DNA from: Algorimicrobium hallyeonense
GTDB taxonomy: Bacteria; Bacteroidota; Bacteroidia; Flavobacteriales; Flavobacteriaceae
DNA: 64,000 nucleotides
Reading direction: 5' to 3'
NCBI RefSeq assembly: GCF_042657385.1
Contig: NZ_JBHSLA010000002.1
Span: 1-64,000 of the forward strand
Part shown: positions 15,934 through 25,459 of the stretch, piece by piece
Position numbering within the stretch: the stretch's first letter is position 1
Layout of the letters: each line of letters opens with the position of its first letter
Program-made: the position numbers and the translations under genes
The notes under the pieces: model-generated
Told to the model about the DNA's origin: nothing
Seen by the model: only the letters and a program-made list of their open reading frames with translations
Database searches by the model: none

Positions 15934-18900
15934 ATGAAGAATTACACTAATTATAGTTTTCTTAAAGATAAATATATAGACTTATTGCAATTAGCGATGC
16001 TGGCTGAACGAAATTGCTTTTCGGATCCTAGCACAACCTTATCTAAATTAAGAATACTATCAGAAAAGTTGGCAAGTACATTAATTGATTTCGAACAATT
16101 AGAAGAGCCTGTTGATGCCAGACAAATTAGCCGACTAAATATTTTAGCGAATCAATCAGAAACACCTTCTGAGATAATTTCCATTTTTCACACTATAAGA
16201 AAATCTGGCAATAAAGCGTCGCATTCTGGAGAGGGATCACAAGCCGAAGCCAGATACATGTTAAGGCAAGCCTTTTATTTAACAAAATGGTTTGTTGAGG
16301 TTTATGAAAACGTGGAAGTACTTGTAGATTATCAAACACCAGAAGAGTCTTGGTTTTTGGTGGAAAATAAAAGGGAAATAGAATTAGAGCAAAAATTAGA
16401 ACTCTTAGAAAAAGAAGTTGAAAGTTATAAGCAGCAAATAAAAGAGCATACGCATATTTCTGATGAAGCCAAGCAGCAACGTAAGGAGCGTGCTCATCGT
16501 AAAGCCAAAAAAATAGAAGAAACGGAATCTGAAACAAGAGAACGGATCGATAAGCAGTTACGAGATGCTGGTTGGGAATGTGATACTCAAACTTTAAATT
16601 ATAAATCTTGTAAAACTTTACCTCAAAAAGGAAGATACATGGCCATAGCCGAATGGAAATGCGCTACAAAATGGGCAGATTATGCTTTGTTTAATGGTTT
16701 GGAGCTAATAGGAATTGTTGAAGCTAAAAAGCATATTAAGAATGTCATGAGCGATTTAGGTCAAGCTAAAACTTACAGTCAGCTTGTGAATGATGACCAT
16801 GATATTATATTTCCAGCTCATCCTAATAGTGACATTTACAAAGTGCCATTTATGTTCTCAACTAACGGTAAACCATATTTGGAGCAATTTCAAACAGCTT
16901 CTGGCATTTGGTTTTGGGATGGAAGAAATCAAAAAAATATAGCAAGGCCATTACCACAATGGTTTTCGCCACGAGATTTAATTGAAAAACTAAATTACGA
17001 TGAAGGTGAAGGCGTCAAAAAATTAAAGAGTACAGGATATGAACTGTTAACGGATCCTAGTGGTTTAAGTTTAAGAGACTACCAAATAGATGCCATAAAA
17101 GCGGTAGAGCTTAAAATTTTAACCAATACAGAAGACAGACGTGCTTTATTGGCAATGGCTACTGGTACTGGTAAAACACGAACCATGATTGGTATGTGCT
17201 ATCGTTTAATAGCTTCTGGAAGATTTCGACGCATTCTATTTTTAGTAGATCGGCGCATGTTAGGTACTCAAGCTTCTGATGCTTTTAAAGAGCTGCATAT
17301 TGAAGGTTTACAAACATTTGCTCAAATTTATGACCTTCAAGAATTAGAAGACAAAATAGCGGAATTAGATACAAAAATCCATTTTGCAACGGTTCAAGGA
17401 ATGGTTCATCGGATTGCATATGCTGATGAAAGCCCGAGCGTTGGAGATTATGACTGTATTGTGGTTGATGAAGCCCATAGAGGTTATACGTTAGATCGGG
17501 AAATGGACGAAGAAGAATTGATACTTCGCGACCAATTAGATTTTCAGAGTAAATACCGCATGGTTTTAGATTATTTTGATGCTTATCGTATCGGTTTAAC
17601 AGCAACACCAGCCATTCACACGAAAGATATTTTTGGAGATCCTGTTTTTACATATTCCTATCGTCAAGCAGTTATTGAAGGTTGGTTAATAGATTTTGAA
17701 CCACCTTATGTATTTCAAACAACCTTATCTAAAGACGGTATTGTTTGGGATAAGGGAGATAAGGTTAAAGTTTATGATCCAGAGGACAATGATATTAAAG
17801 ATTTAGGTGTTACCGAAGATGAAATTAAAGTAGAAATTACAGGATTTAATAGAAAAGTAATTACCGAAAACTTCAATCGTGTAGTTCTACGAGAAATTAT
17901 TGAAACCTATGGTGTTCTTCCAGAAAACAAAGACAAAACACTAATTTTTGCTGCAACCAATGCGCATGCAGATACGATTGTTAGGTTATTGTATGAATTA
18001 TATGAAGAATTAGGTGTTGATCCAGATGCTGATGCTATTGTGAAAATTACTGGCGAAGTCTATAATAGAGAAGATTTACTGCGCAAATTTAAAAATGATC
18101 AATACCCTAGTATCGTGGTGACAGTCGATTTATTAACTACTGGAATCGATGTTCATAGTATCTCTAATTTAGTGTTTTTGCGTCGCGTAAATTCCAGAAT
18201 TTTATATGATCAAATGATTGGTCGTGCAACCAGACGTTGTAATGAAATAGGAAAGGAAGTCTTCAAAATTTACGATTGTGTTGGTGTCACAGAAATTATG
18301 GCAGATGAGCAGGTCATGAAGCCCGTCGCTCCATTGGTAAGTAAAACGTTTTCTAATTTAATTGAAGAATTAGCTATTATTGAAGACGATTATTCCAAAG
18401 ATGCCAAATTGGATCGTATTATTGCTAAAATGCAGCGTAAATTTTCAGGTTTTAGTGACCACCAAAAGGAGCAATTTCAAATATTATCTGGAGAACCAAC
18501 AGTACGGGATTTTGCCAAAAAGCTTAAAGCTACTGACCTCGCTAAATTAAACAATGATATTCAAGATTACAGTCACCTTTGGGAGTTTTTAGATAGGGAA
18601 AAAGGAAAAGCATTCAGTTATGGAACCTTGTACAGTGAACATGAAGACAAAGTGGAAGATGTTTTTAGAGCCTATGATAAAAACCTAAAACCAAAAGATT
18701 ATTTAAATGCTTTTTCAGAATATATTAAAACTAATAGAAACCAAATTGCAGCTCTTAATATTGTTTGCACAAAACCCAGTAGTTTAACAAGATCCGATTT
18801 AAAAGAACTCCGTCTTATTTTAGATACCGAAGGGTTTAATAAAACAAATCTGAATACGGCTTATAAGGAAGTAACCAATACCGAAATTATTGCAGATATT

Positions 18901-19185
18901 ATTGCACACATTCGCACCTCTGCTATAGGTGAAAATTTAATAAATCATAATGAGCGTATTGCCAATGCGGTTTATAAACTTAAATCATCACATAATTGGA
19001 ACCAAATTCAATTAAAATGGTTAGATAAAATTGAAGCACAACTGCAAAAAGAATCTATAGTTACAGTAGAAGATTTAAATAAACCACCTTTTAGTGTAGA
19101 TGGAGGATTAAAACGCCTAGAAAAAGTATTTAAAAACGATACTGCTAAGATTATTAAAGAGCTAAACGAGTATTTATACGCTTAA
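15934..19185 (+). CDS. hsdR: Type I restriction enzyme, R (translocase/nuclease) subunit
   Basis: About 1083 residues from the ATG at 15934; a TTG two codons earlier is possible. Residues 1-130 resemble DUF4145, followed by a long coiled coil. The HSDR-N nuclease domain has WADYALF and IVEAKK (about 262). The SF2 motor follows with Walker A MATGTGKT (about 408), DEAH (about 511) and GLTATPA (about 555), then motif VI QMIGRATR and an EcoEI-type C-terminal domain. It would translocate and cut DNA with HsdM and HsdS. It heads a tight plus-strand run (gaps 3, 2, 0 and 0 bases) with two DUF262 genes placed between hsdR and hsdM. Confidence 0.93.
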   Translation: MKNYTNYSFLKDKYIDLLQLAMLAERNCFSDPSTTLSKLRILSEKLASTLIDFEQLEEPVDARQISRLNILANQSETPSEIISIFHTIRKSGNKASHSGEGSQAEARYMLRQAFYLTKWFVEVYENVEVLVDYQTPEESWFLVENKREIELEQKLELLEKEVESYKQQIKEHTHISDEAKQQRKERAHRKAKKIEETESETRERIDKQLRDAGWECDTQTLNYKSCKTLPQKGRYMAIAEWKCATKWADYALFNGLELIGIVEAKKHIKNVMSDLGQAKTYSQLVNDDHDIIFPAHPNSDIYKVPFMFSTNGKPYLEQFQTASGIWFWDGRNQKNIARPLPQWFSPRDLIEKLNYDEGEGVKKLKSTGYELLTDPSGLSLRDYQIDAIKAVELKILTNTEDRRALLAMATGTGKTRTMIGMCYRLIASGRFRRILFLVDRRMLGTQASDAFKELHIEGLQTFAQIYDLQELEDKIAELDTKIHFATVQGMVHRIAYADESPSVGDYDCIVVDEAHRGYTLDREMDEEELILRDQLDFQSKYRMVLDYFDAYRIGLTATPAIHTKDIFGDPVFTYSYRQAVIEGWLIDFEPPYVFQTTLSKDGIVWDKGDKVKVYDPEDNDIKDLGVTEDEIKVEITGFNRKVITENFNRVVLREIIETYGVLPENKDKTLIFAATNAHADTIVRLLYELYEELGVDPDADAIVKITGEVYNREDLLRKFKNDQYPSIVVTVDLLTTGIDVHSISNLVFLRRVNSRILYDQMIGRATRRCNEIGKEVFKIYDCVGVTEIMADEQVMKPVAPLVSKTFSNLIEELAIIEDDYSKDAKLDRIIAKMQRKFSGFSDHQKEQFQILSGEPTVRDFAKKLKATDLAKLNNDIQDYSHLWEFLDREKGKAFSYGTLYSEHEDKVEDVFRAYDKNLKPKDYLNAFSEYIKTNRNQIAALNIVCTKPSSLTRSDLKELRLILDTEGFNKTNLNTAYKEVTNTEIIADIIAHIRTSAIGENLINHNERIANAVYKLKSSHNWNQIQLKWLDKIEAQLQKESIVTVEDLNKPPFSVDGGLKRLEKVFKNDTAKIIKELNEYLYA

Positions 19186-19188
19186 CTA

Positions 19189-20571
19189 ATGAAAGATAAA
19201 CAACCTCAAATCATAACTATAACAGATGCTTTTAAGAACACTAATTTAAGCATTCCAGATTATCAAAGACCATATAAATGGACTGAGAAAAACGTAAAAC
19301 AACTATTAGATGACATTAGGTTAAATAAGAATAGCATAGATTATCGCTTAGGAACTATTGTATTACATGAAAATGAAATAAACGATGAGACAGTTTTAGA
19401 AATTGTTGATGGACAGCAGAGAATGTTAACTTTAAGTTTAATTTCTTTAGCTATTTTTAAAACGTTTGATAAGAACGATTTTTTTAAAAAGTACAAAGAT
19501 TACAAATCACCCTTGTTAGAACTTAAATTTGGTAATTTTATTACTCAAAGAAATCTAAAGGCTAATTACCAAGTGATTTTAAGAGAGGTAAGAAACTTTG
19601 ATGAATCTACAATTCATTTTTTTTACAATCATTGTAAAGTTGTTTGGGTAACTATTTCAAATATATCAGAAGCATTTCAGTTTTTCGATTCTCAAAATTC
19701 TAGAGGGAAAGATCTTTATCCTCAAGACTTATTGAAAGCATTCCATTTACGAGAAATGGCTAAAAACACAGAAGAGGAAAAAAGGGCTTGTGTGGAATAT
19801 TGGGAAAACCTTGATCAAAAGAAGTTAGATAAGCTCTTTAAAAACTATTTGTTTAGAATCAGAAACTGGAGTAAGGGAAGATCAGCAGAAGAATTTACTA
19901 AAAGCGATGTTGATGTTTTTAAAGGCATTACACTAGATAATACTCATGGATTTAATTACGTCCAAGCTTACAAAATAAACCACTTTTATACCGAAATGTA
20001 TAATAGTGATATGAATAGAAATATAGATGGTTTAAAATTAGAATATCCATTTCAACTAGACCAAATTATGATTAACGGTCAACGTTTTTTTGAGTTTGTT
20101 ACACATTATGGAAAAGAGGTTGAAAAAGTAAAAAACTTTGGTAATAAATTAAACGAAATTAAACTTAAAATAAAAGACACAAAAACGAAAGCGCTTGATA
20201 TATTAGAGCTTTTGGAAAGTTATGATGCACGTTTTAGAACAGGAGATCTATATGTGAGAAACATTTTTAACTGTTGTTTGCTATACTACATTGATAAATT
20301 TGGCTATTACAAAATAGATGAAGTGATTGTAAGATTTTTTATTTGGGTATATTCACCTCGTATTGAAAAACATTCCGTAAGGTTAAGAACCATTGATAAT
20401 TTAGGGGCAGATGATAATGGTTTTTTTAGAACTATAAGAGAGTCTATAAATACAAAGGAAGTTTTTTACAAAGAATTAAAAATAGTAGTCCCTTATGGAG
20501 GTAATCGTAAAAACAAAAAAACCAAACCACTTATTGAAGTCTTTAATGAGTTAAATTATATAGCCAATTAA
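19189..20571 (+). CDS. DUF262 (GmrSD-like) protein lacking the HNH part
   Basis: 460 residues. The DUF262 signature appears as LSIPDYQRPYKW (about 21-32) and VDGQQRMLTL (about 86-95). DUF262 is the ParB-related, NTP-using half of GmrSD-type modification-dependent restriction enzymes. A C-terminal DUF1524 HNH motif (H-x3-P...GNL) was not found, so this copy may be regulatory or depend on a partner. It lies between hsdR and the next gene, also DUF262, with gaps of 3 and 2 bases. Confidence 0.8.
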   Translation: MKDKQPQIITITDAFKNTNLSIPDYQRPYKWTEKNVKQLLDDIRLNKNSIDYRLGTIVLHENEINDETVLEIVDGQQRMLTLSLISLAIFKTFDKNDFFKKYKDYKSPLLELKFGNFITQRNLKANYQVILREVRNFDESTIHFFYNHCKVVWVTISNISEAFQFFDSQNSRGKDLYPQDLLKAFHLREMAKNTEEEKRACVEYWENLDQKKLDKLFKNYLFRIRNWSKGRSAEEFTKSDVDVFKGITLDNTHGFNYVQAYKINHFYTEMYNSDMNRNIDGLKLEYPFQLDQIMINGQRFFEFVTHYGKEVEKVKNFGNKLNEIKLKIKDTKTKALDILELLESYDARFRTGDLYVRNIFNCCLLYYIDKFGYYKIDEVIVRFFIWVYSPRIEKHSVRLRTIDNLGADDNGFFRTIRESINTKEVFYKELKIVVPYGGNRKNKKTKPLIEVFNELNYIAN

Positions 20572-20573
20572 AT

Positions 20574-22514
20574 ATGGAGCCAAAATATTTAACCAGAGAG
20601 CAAATTTTTGATGAAAATGATAAATACAACATTCCTATTTATCAAAGAAATTATGCTTGGGAAGAATCACAAATAAGCCAACTTATTCAAGATATATACG
20701 ATGTTTATCCAGATAATAATAATTATTACTTGGGTAGTTTAATTGTATATAATAGAGAAAACATATATGAAACTATTGATGGGCAACAACGTTTAACAAC
20801 TCTTAATATATTAGCTTGTATTTTAAAACATGAAGCTAAGGAAGTTAACTTTTTTGAAAACGTTAATGTGAATTTACAGTTTGATAGTAGATTAAATTCT
20901 AATAAAACACTTCAGTATTTTAATGAAAATGGTTATGCACCTACTACATTCGAGTTGCATCCTCAAATGGCTCAAGCTTATGAAATTATAAATAGAAAAT
21001 TACAAGAATTGTTTGGAAGAGATTTTTCTAAATCTCAAGATTTTAGAAATTTTTTAGATTACTTTTTACAGAAAGTAAAGATTTTACGTATTCAAGTTCC
21101 TGAAAAAACTGATCTCAATCATTACTTTGAGGTAATGAATAATAGAGGTGAACAGTTAGAAAAACATGAAGTACTTAAAGCTAAATTCCTAGATATTTTA
21201 ACTAAAAGCAAAGACAGCGAAACGCATAGAAAAACCTTCAACTTAATTTGGGAAGCTTGTTCATATATGGATAGGTATGTGCAATATGTTTTTAAAACCG
21301 AATATAGAGTTCCTTTATTTGGAGAGTATTGGAACGAAATTCAATTTCATGATTTTCAAGATATTTGTGATAAAACATTTCAAAAAGAAGAATTAATTGA
21401 AACTGAAGATGATGAACCAGAAAACACGCTTCTAAATATTGTTTTGGGAGATGTTAGAGTGAAAGAAGATAATGAAAAAGATATTAATGAAGAAGGTCTT
21501 GAACGTTTTACACCTGTAACCTCTTTTCCTCATTTTTTATTACAAATTTTAAGAGTTACTGTAAATTCAGAAGTGAAATTGGACGATAAAAAATTATTAT
21601 CAGAGTTTAAAAAGCATCTTTTTGAATCTGAAAACGTTTTGGAATTAGCAAAAGAATTTGGTTATAACCTTTTGTTATCGAAGTACATGTTCGATAATTA
21701 TATTTTAAAAAGAGATTATAAAAATGACAAAGAATCTTGGGCTATTTTAGAAATGAAAAAGCAAAATGATAGAGATATTGGATATTATACCAATACCTTT
21801 GATGATGTTAAAGAGCATAATAAACTAGTTTTATTGCAGAGTATGTTTCATGTGTCTTTTCCTCAAACTAACTATAAACACTGGTTGTCAGCTAGTTTAG
21901 ATTTTTTGTTGTTTGAGGAAGTTGATGTAAATAGTTTTATTAATTACTTAGAAAATTTATCTGATGCCTTTTATTTTAATCGATTGGTAGGCGACCTAGA
22001 CTATCACAAAATCATTTTTGAAAACCAAGGTTGTATTTCAACAGAATATCCTTCGTATTTTACAATAGACAAACATTTTAACATTGGTACAAGCGTCAAC
22101 AATTTTATCTTTAACCGGTTAGATTATTTACTTTATTATAATATAGACACTCAAAAAAATATAATATCAGAAGATAATAAAGACGAAGATTATATTTTAT
22201 TTAATAAAAATGATTTTGAATTTTCATTTAGAAGTTCCGTAGAGCATTATGCGCCACAGCAGCCTAAAAACAACGACAAACCAATAGATAATATTGATAA
22301 CTTTGGTAACCTTTGTTTAATTAGTGCAAAAAGAAATTCAGAGTTAAGTAATTATTCGCCTTCTGCAAAAAAAGAGCATTATAAAAAATCTAACACTATC
22401 GAAAGCTTAAAGCAACGTTTAATGATGTGTTATAAAAACTGGGATGAAAATTCAGTAAGTGAACATCAATCTCATATGATAGAATTACTAAATACAAAAA
22501 CAACTATAAAATAA
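20574..22514 (+). CDS. DUF262/DUF1524 (GmrSD-like) nuclease
   Basis: 646 residues. The DUF262 domain is at the N-terminus (YNIPIYQRNYAWEE about 18-31; TIDGQQRLTTLN about 65-76). Near the C-terminus VEHYAPQQP followed by FGNLCLISAKRN matches the H-x3-P ... GNL pattern of the DUF1524 His-Me-finger nuclease domain. This is the two-domain plan of GmrSD enzymes, which act on modified phage DNA. Together with the DUF1524-less copy upstream it forms a pair inserted in the type I operon. hsdM follows with no gap. Confidence 0.82.
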   Translation: MEPKYLTREQIFDENDKYNIPIYQRNYAWEESQISQLIQDIYDVYPDNNNYYLGSLIVYNRENIYETIDGQQRLTTLNILACILKHEAKEVNFFENVNVNLQFDSRLNSNKTLQYFNENGYAPTTFELHPQMAQAYEIINRKLQELFGRDFSKSQDFRNFLDYFLQKVKILRIQVPEKTDLNHYFEVMNNRGEQLEKHEVLKAKFLDILTKSKDSETHRKTFNLIWEACSYMDRYVQYVFKTEYRVPLFGEYWNEIQFHDFQDICDKTFQKEELIETEDDEPENTLLNIVLGDVRVKEDNEKDINEEGLERFTPVTSFPHFLLQILRVTVNSEVKLDDKKLLSEFKKHLFESENVLELAKEFGYNLLLSKYMFDNYILKRDYKNDKESWAILEMKKQNDRDIGYYTNTFDDVKEHNKLVLLQSMFHVSFPQTNYKHWLSASLDFLLFEEVDVNSFINYLENLSDAFYFNRLVGDLDYHKIIFENQGCISTEYPSYFTIDKHFNIGTSVNNFIFNRLDYLLYYNIDTQKNIISEDNKDEDYILFNKNDFEFSFRSSVEHYAPQQPKNNDKPIDNIDNFGNLCLISAKRNSELSNYSPSAKKEHYKKSNTIESLKQRLMMCYKNWDENSVSEHQSHMIELLNTKTTIK

Positions 22515-23918
22515 ATGGCATTATCCACACAAGAAATAGTAAACAAACTCTGGAACCTTTGTAACGTATTACGAGACGATGGAATTACTTATCACCAATA
22601 CCTGAACGAGCTTACTTTTATTCTGTTTCTTAAAATGGCAGAAGAAACGGACTATAACGATAAGCTACCAGAAGGTTACCGTTGGGAAGACCTAAAACAA
22701 AAGGAAGGCGTAGAACTCGCCACCTTTTACCGTCAGTTATTATTAAAATTAGGAACGGAAAGCACAGGCAACATCCAGAAAATATACAACAACGCACAAA
22801 CCAGTATTCAAGAGCCAGCTAACCTGCGTAAAATTATAAAGCACATCGACGAGCTTGATTGGTTTGAAGCCAAAGACGAAGGTTTAGGCGAAATGTACGA
22901 AGGCTTGTTAGAAAAAAATGCCAGCGAGAAAAAATCGGGAGCAGGACAATATTTTACGCCAAGACCATTAATTAATGTGATGGTACGTTTAATGGAACCT
23001 AAAGTGGGCGAACGTCTTAACGATCCTGCCTGTGGAACCTATGGTTTTATGATTGCCGCACACCATTATATTTTAAAGCATAACGATATTTACACCCTTG
23101 GAGATGCCGAAAATAACCATTTACAAACCGAACAATATTCGGGTTGTGAGTTGGTTGGCGATACCCATCGTTTAGCCATGATGAATGCATTTTTACACGG
23201 TATGGGCGGAAACATTGCTTTAGGCGATTCTTTAAGTAGCTATGGCGAAAGCATAAAAAACATGGACTTAGTCCTGGCAAATCCACCATTTGGAACTAAA
23301 AAAGGAGGAGACAGACCCACCAGAACCGACTTAGTCTATCCAACCTCTAACAAGCAATTAAACTTTTTACAGGGTATTTATAGAAGCTTGCATACCAGAG
23401 GAGGCGCAAGAGCAGCAGTCGTATTACCAGATAATGTATTGTTTGAAGATGGCGACGGACAAAACGTGCGTAAAGACCTTATGGAAAAATGTAATTTACA
23501 TACCATTTTGCGTTTGCCAACAGGTATTTTTTATGCTGCAGGAGTAAAAACCAACGTCTTATTTTTTGAGCGTGGTACCACAGATAAAGCAAATACCAAA
23601 GACGTATGGTTTTATGATATGCGTACCAATATGCCCAACTTTGGAAAACGCACACCGTTTACTGAAAGCTATTTTGCAGACTTTGAAAAAGCCTATACCG
23701 CCAAAGACCGAAACAAAATTAAAGACGAACGTTTTAGCTGTATAACTAGAGAAACCATTGCTAAAAAGAATGATTCTCTAGATTTAGGTTTAATAGCAGA
23801 CGATAGCATTACCAAAGCCGAAGACATTGGCGAACCTATAGATATTGCCAAAGAAGCGTTAACCGAATTAACCAGCATTACCAAGGAGTTGAATGCCATA
23901 ATTAAAGCATTACACTAG
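22515..23918 (+). CDS. hsdM: Type I DNA methyltransferase, M subunit
   Basis: 467 residues. The N-terminal helical domain (MALSTQEIVNKLWNLCNVL) is followed by the N6-adenine methylase core: motif I NDPACGTYGF (about 168-177) and motif IV NPPF (about 255). Length and order match HsdM. It methylates the target adenine with HsdS and is required for restriction with HsdR. hsdS begins at the very next base. Confidence 0.95.
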   Translation: MALSTQEIVNKLWNLCNVLRDDGITYHQYLNELTFILFLKMAEETDYNDKLPEGYRWEDLKQKEGVELATFYRQLLLKLGTESTGNIQKIYNNAQTSIQEPANLRKIIKHIDELDWFEAKDEGLGEMYEGLLEKNASEKKSGAGQYFTPRPLINVMVRLMEPKVGERLNDPACGTYGFMIAAHHYILKHNDIYTLGDAENNHLQTEQYSGCELVGDTHRLAMMNAFLHGMGGNIALGDSLSSYGESIKNMDLVLANPPFGTKKGGDRPTRTDLVYPTSNKQLNFLQGIYRSLHTRGGARAAVVLPDNVLFEDGDGQNVRKDLMEKCNLHTILRLPTGIFYAAGVKTNVLFFERGTTDKANTKDVWFYDMRTNMPNFGKRTPFTESYFADFEKAYTAKDRNKIKDERFSCITRETIAKKNDSLDLGLIADDSITKAEDIGEPIDIAKEALTELTSITKELNAIIKALH

Positions 23919-24086
23919 ATGGAGAAGAAGTTGCCAAATAATTGGATTGTAACTGAAATAGGTAATATTTGTCTAATAGGTGATGGAAATCATTCAGGAA
24001 AATACCCTAAAAAGGAAGAAATGCTTTCGGAAGGAATTCCTTTTATTAGAGGTGTTAATTTTAAAAAGGGTATAGTTTCTACGAAA
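23919..24086 (+). pseudogene. hsdS: hsdS, 5' fragment (interrupted by the 26-kb element)
   Basis: Starts directly after hsdM and encodes the first ~56 residues of a specificity subunit (MEKKLPNNWIVTEIGNICLI, EGIPFIRGVNFKKGIVSTK). After the lysine codon ending at 24086 the sequence leaves the family. A spurious continuation runs to a stop at 24170. The rest of the same gene resumes at 50285 with D-MLYISPEKHEQLRKGHLKKGD, which is what should follow FIRGVN...STK in a first target recognition domain. The fragment cannot recognise DNA by itself. Confidence 0.85.
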
Positions 24087-24121
24087 TATGTAATTTACCT
24101 TATATTTATTGGGGTTAGAGC

Positions 24122-24136
24122 ATTTGGGCAACAAAT
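24122..24136. repeat. Terminal-region direct repeat, left copy
   Basis: ATTTGGGCAACAAAT, identical to 50139-50153, lying 36 bases inside the left junction. ATTTG and CAAAT are also inverted arms, so each copy is a small dyad. A candidate integrase or excisionase arm site. Confidence 0.6.
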
Positions 24137-24204
24137 AGGATACAAAAAACACCTAAAAAGGATAAATTAAAGACAATTATTAATAAATTCAATTACGAAT
24201 ATAG

Positions 24205-24234
24205 CATAAAAAAACCACTCATAAAGAGTGGTTT
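24205..24234 (-). terminator. Rho-independent terminator
   Basis: On the minus strand ACCACTC / GAGTGGT form a stem (loop TTTAT) followed by seven Ts, 22 bases after the stop of the DUF6266-like gene. Confidence 0.85.
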
Positions 24235-24255
24235 CATACATAAAAACATCAACCG

Positions 24256-24897
24256 TTAATTAGCTGTTCCAGAGCCTAAATAAACGCTGTTTGACACTGT
24301 ATTACCTTCAGCAGTAATAAATGCCATAAAAAGCTCGACTGTATCACCTGCATAGGTACTTGGAATTGTAATGATTTGAGATCCTACAGTTCTATCAGCA
24401 CCATCAAGAATATACATTGATTCCTTTTTACTTGGATTGTAAACCAAAATCATTGCTTTATCAGTTGCATTTGCATTACCTTCAGCAGAGTTATCATCCC
24501 AAGTAAATTCTACTTGTCCCGCAGTTGCTAAATCTGTTGCAGGGTTTAATGCTCCTGATAAGTTACCTCTACTTAATAAAGCTAAAGCATAATCTACAGT
24601 AAAGTTTGGTGCAGCTCCTGTAATAGCATTATTCAATACATAAGACATTGCAGCATTAAACTCTGTTTTTTGCACCGCATAAGACTTATATCCCTTTTGG
24701 ATAAAGCCTAAATTCGGTTGAAGATACTCCAAAGTAACAGTAAACTTGTTTCTTTGGTTAACTTGCCCCTCTGTACGTGGATTTGCCACGCTTGAGGGTT
24801 TGATTCTCAAATAGTCAATACCTTTCCAAGAAGCACCAACTACGTTTCCTACTTTACCTGATACACCGCCCAGGATTCCTTGTGAAATAACACCCAT
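24256..24897 (-). CDS. DUF6266-like protein
   Basis: 213 residues. The N-terminus (MGVISQGILGGVSGKVGNVVGASWKG) and the following R-x-K-P...NPRTEGQVNQRNKF segment match the DUF6266 family of Bacteroidota, whose function is unknown. The C-terminal half is beta-rich. No signal peptide. The gene is the leftmost in the element, with its own terminator. Related architecture is seen at 9832-10578 outside the element. Confidence 0.7.
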   Translation of the reverse strand: MGVISQGILGGVSGKVGNVVGASWKGIDYLRIKPSSVANPRTEGQVNQRNKFTVTLEYLQPNLGFIQKGYKSYAVQKTEFNAAMSYVLNNAITGAAPNFTVDYALALLSRGNLSGALNPATDLATAGQVEFTWDDNSAEGNANATDKAMILVYNPSKKESMYILDGADRTVGSQIITIPSTYAGDTVELFMAFITAEGNTVSNSVYLGSGTAN

Positions 24898-24985
24898 TGT
24901 ATATAAAATTTAAAATTAATACTTGTTCGAAGTTGGTACGGACTTGGTACGGTCTTTAACCAACACAAGTAATATATGGCAAATA

Positions 24986-25459
24986 CTATGCTAATAGATT
25001 GATTTGGTTTTTGTTGCCCTTTGTTGCCCGATTTTGCTTTTTAGAAAATAGATTTTGTATGTATGACAATTTTAAATCTGCCATTTTTGAAATTACTTTT
25101 TGAAGTTGAGCTTCTTTTTTACAAATTGCTGACACTATATTAATATGCTTTTGTAACTCAAATTCATCATTTAACAACGAGGTGTAACTGTTTTTTAAGG
25201 TGTTTCGGCAATCATCTATTGAGATAAACGGAATAACACTCCCTTTTAAATAATAAGCATAAAAACCGCCTATTTGCAACATCATTGATAAATGGTAAAG
25301 GGTTTGTTTTTCTTCTTCGGTTGATGTAGATACCACAAAACAATTAGGACAAGGATTTATTAAAGGCTTTCCGCTGTTTTGCCCTTTGTTTAGGATAAAA
25401 AAATGAGGGTTTGAGTAAGTTCTTCCGATTTGGTGTGTTTTTAGTTCAAAAGTTGACAT
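24986..25459 (-). CDS. Bacteroidota element-associated protein (DUF6943-like)
   Basis: 157 residues. The signature NPHFFILNKGQNSGKPL...PCPNCFV (about 18-42), followed by GSVIPFISIDD, is one I associate with the DUF6943 family found in Bacteroidota mobile elements. The name is from memory. Function unknown; a cysteine pair (PCPNC) might bind metal. It is the last gene before a 1-kb non-coding stretch. Confidence 0.6.
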   Translation of the reverse strand: MSTFELKTHQIGRTYSNPHFFILNKGQNSGKPLINPCPNCFVVSTSTEEEKQTLYHLSMMLQIGGFYAYYLKGSVIPFISIDDCRNTLKNSYTSLLNDEFELQKHINIVSAICKKEAQLQKVISKMADLKLSYIQNLFSKKQNRATKGNKNQINLLA

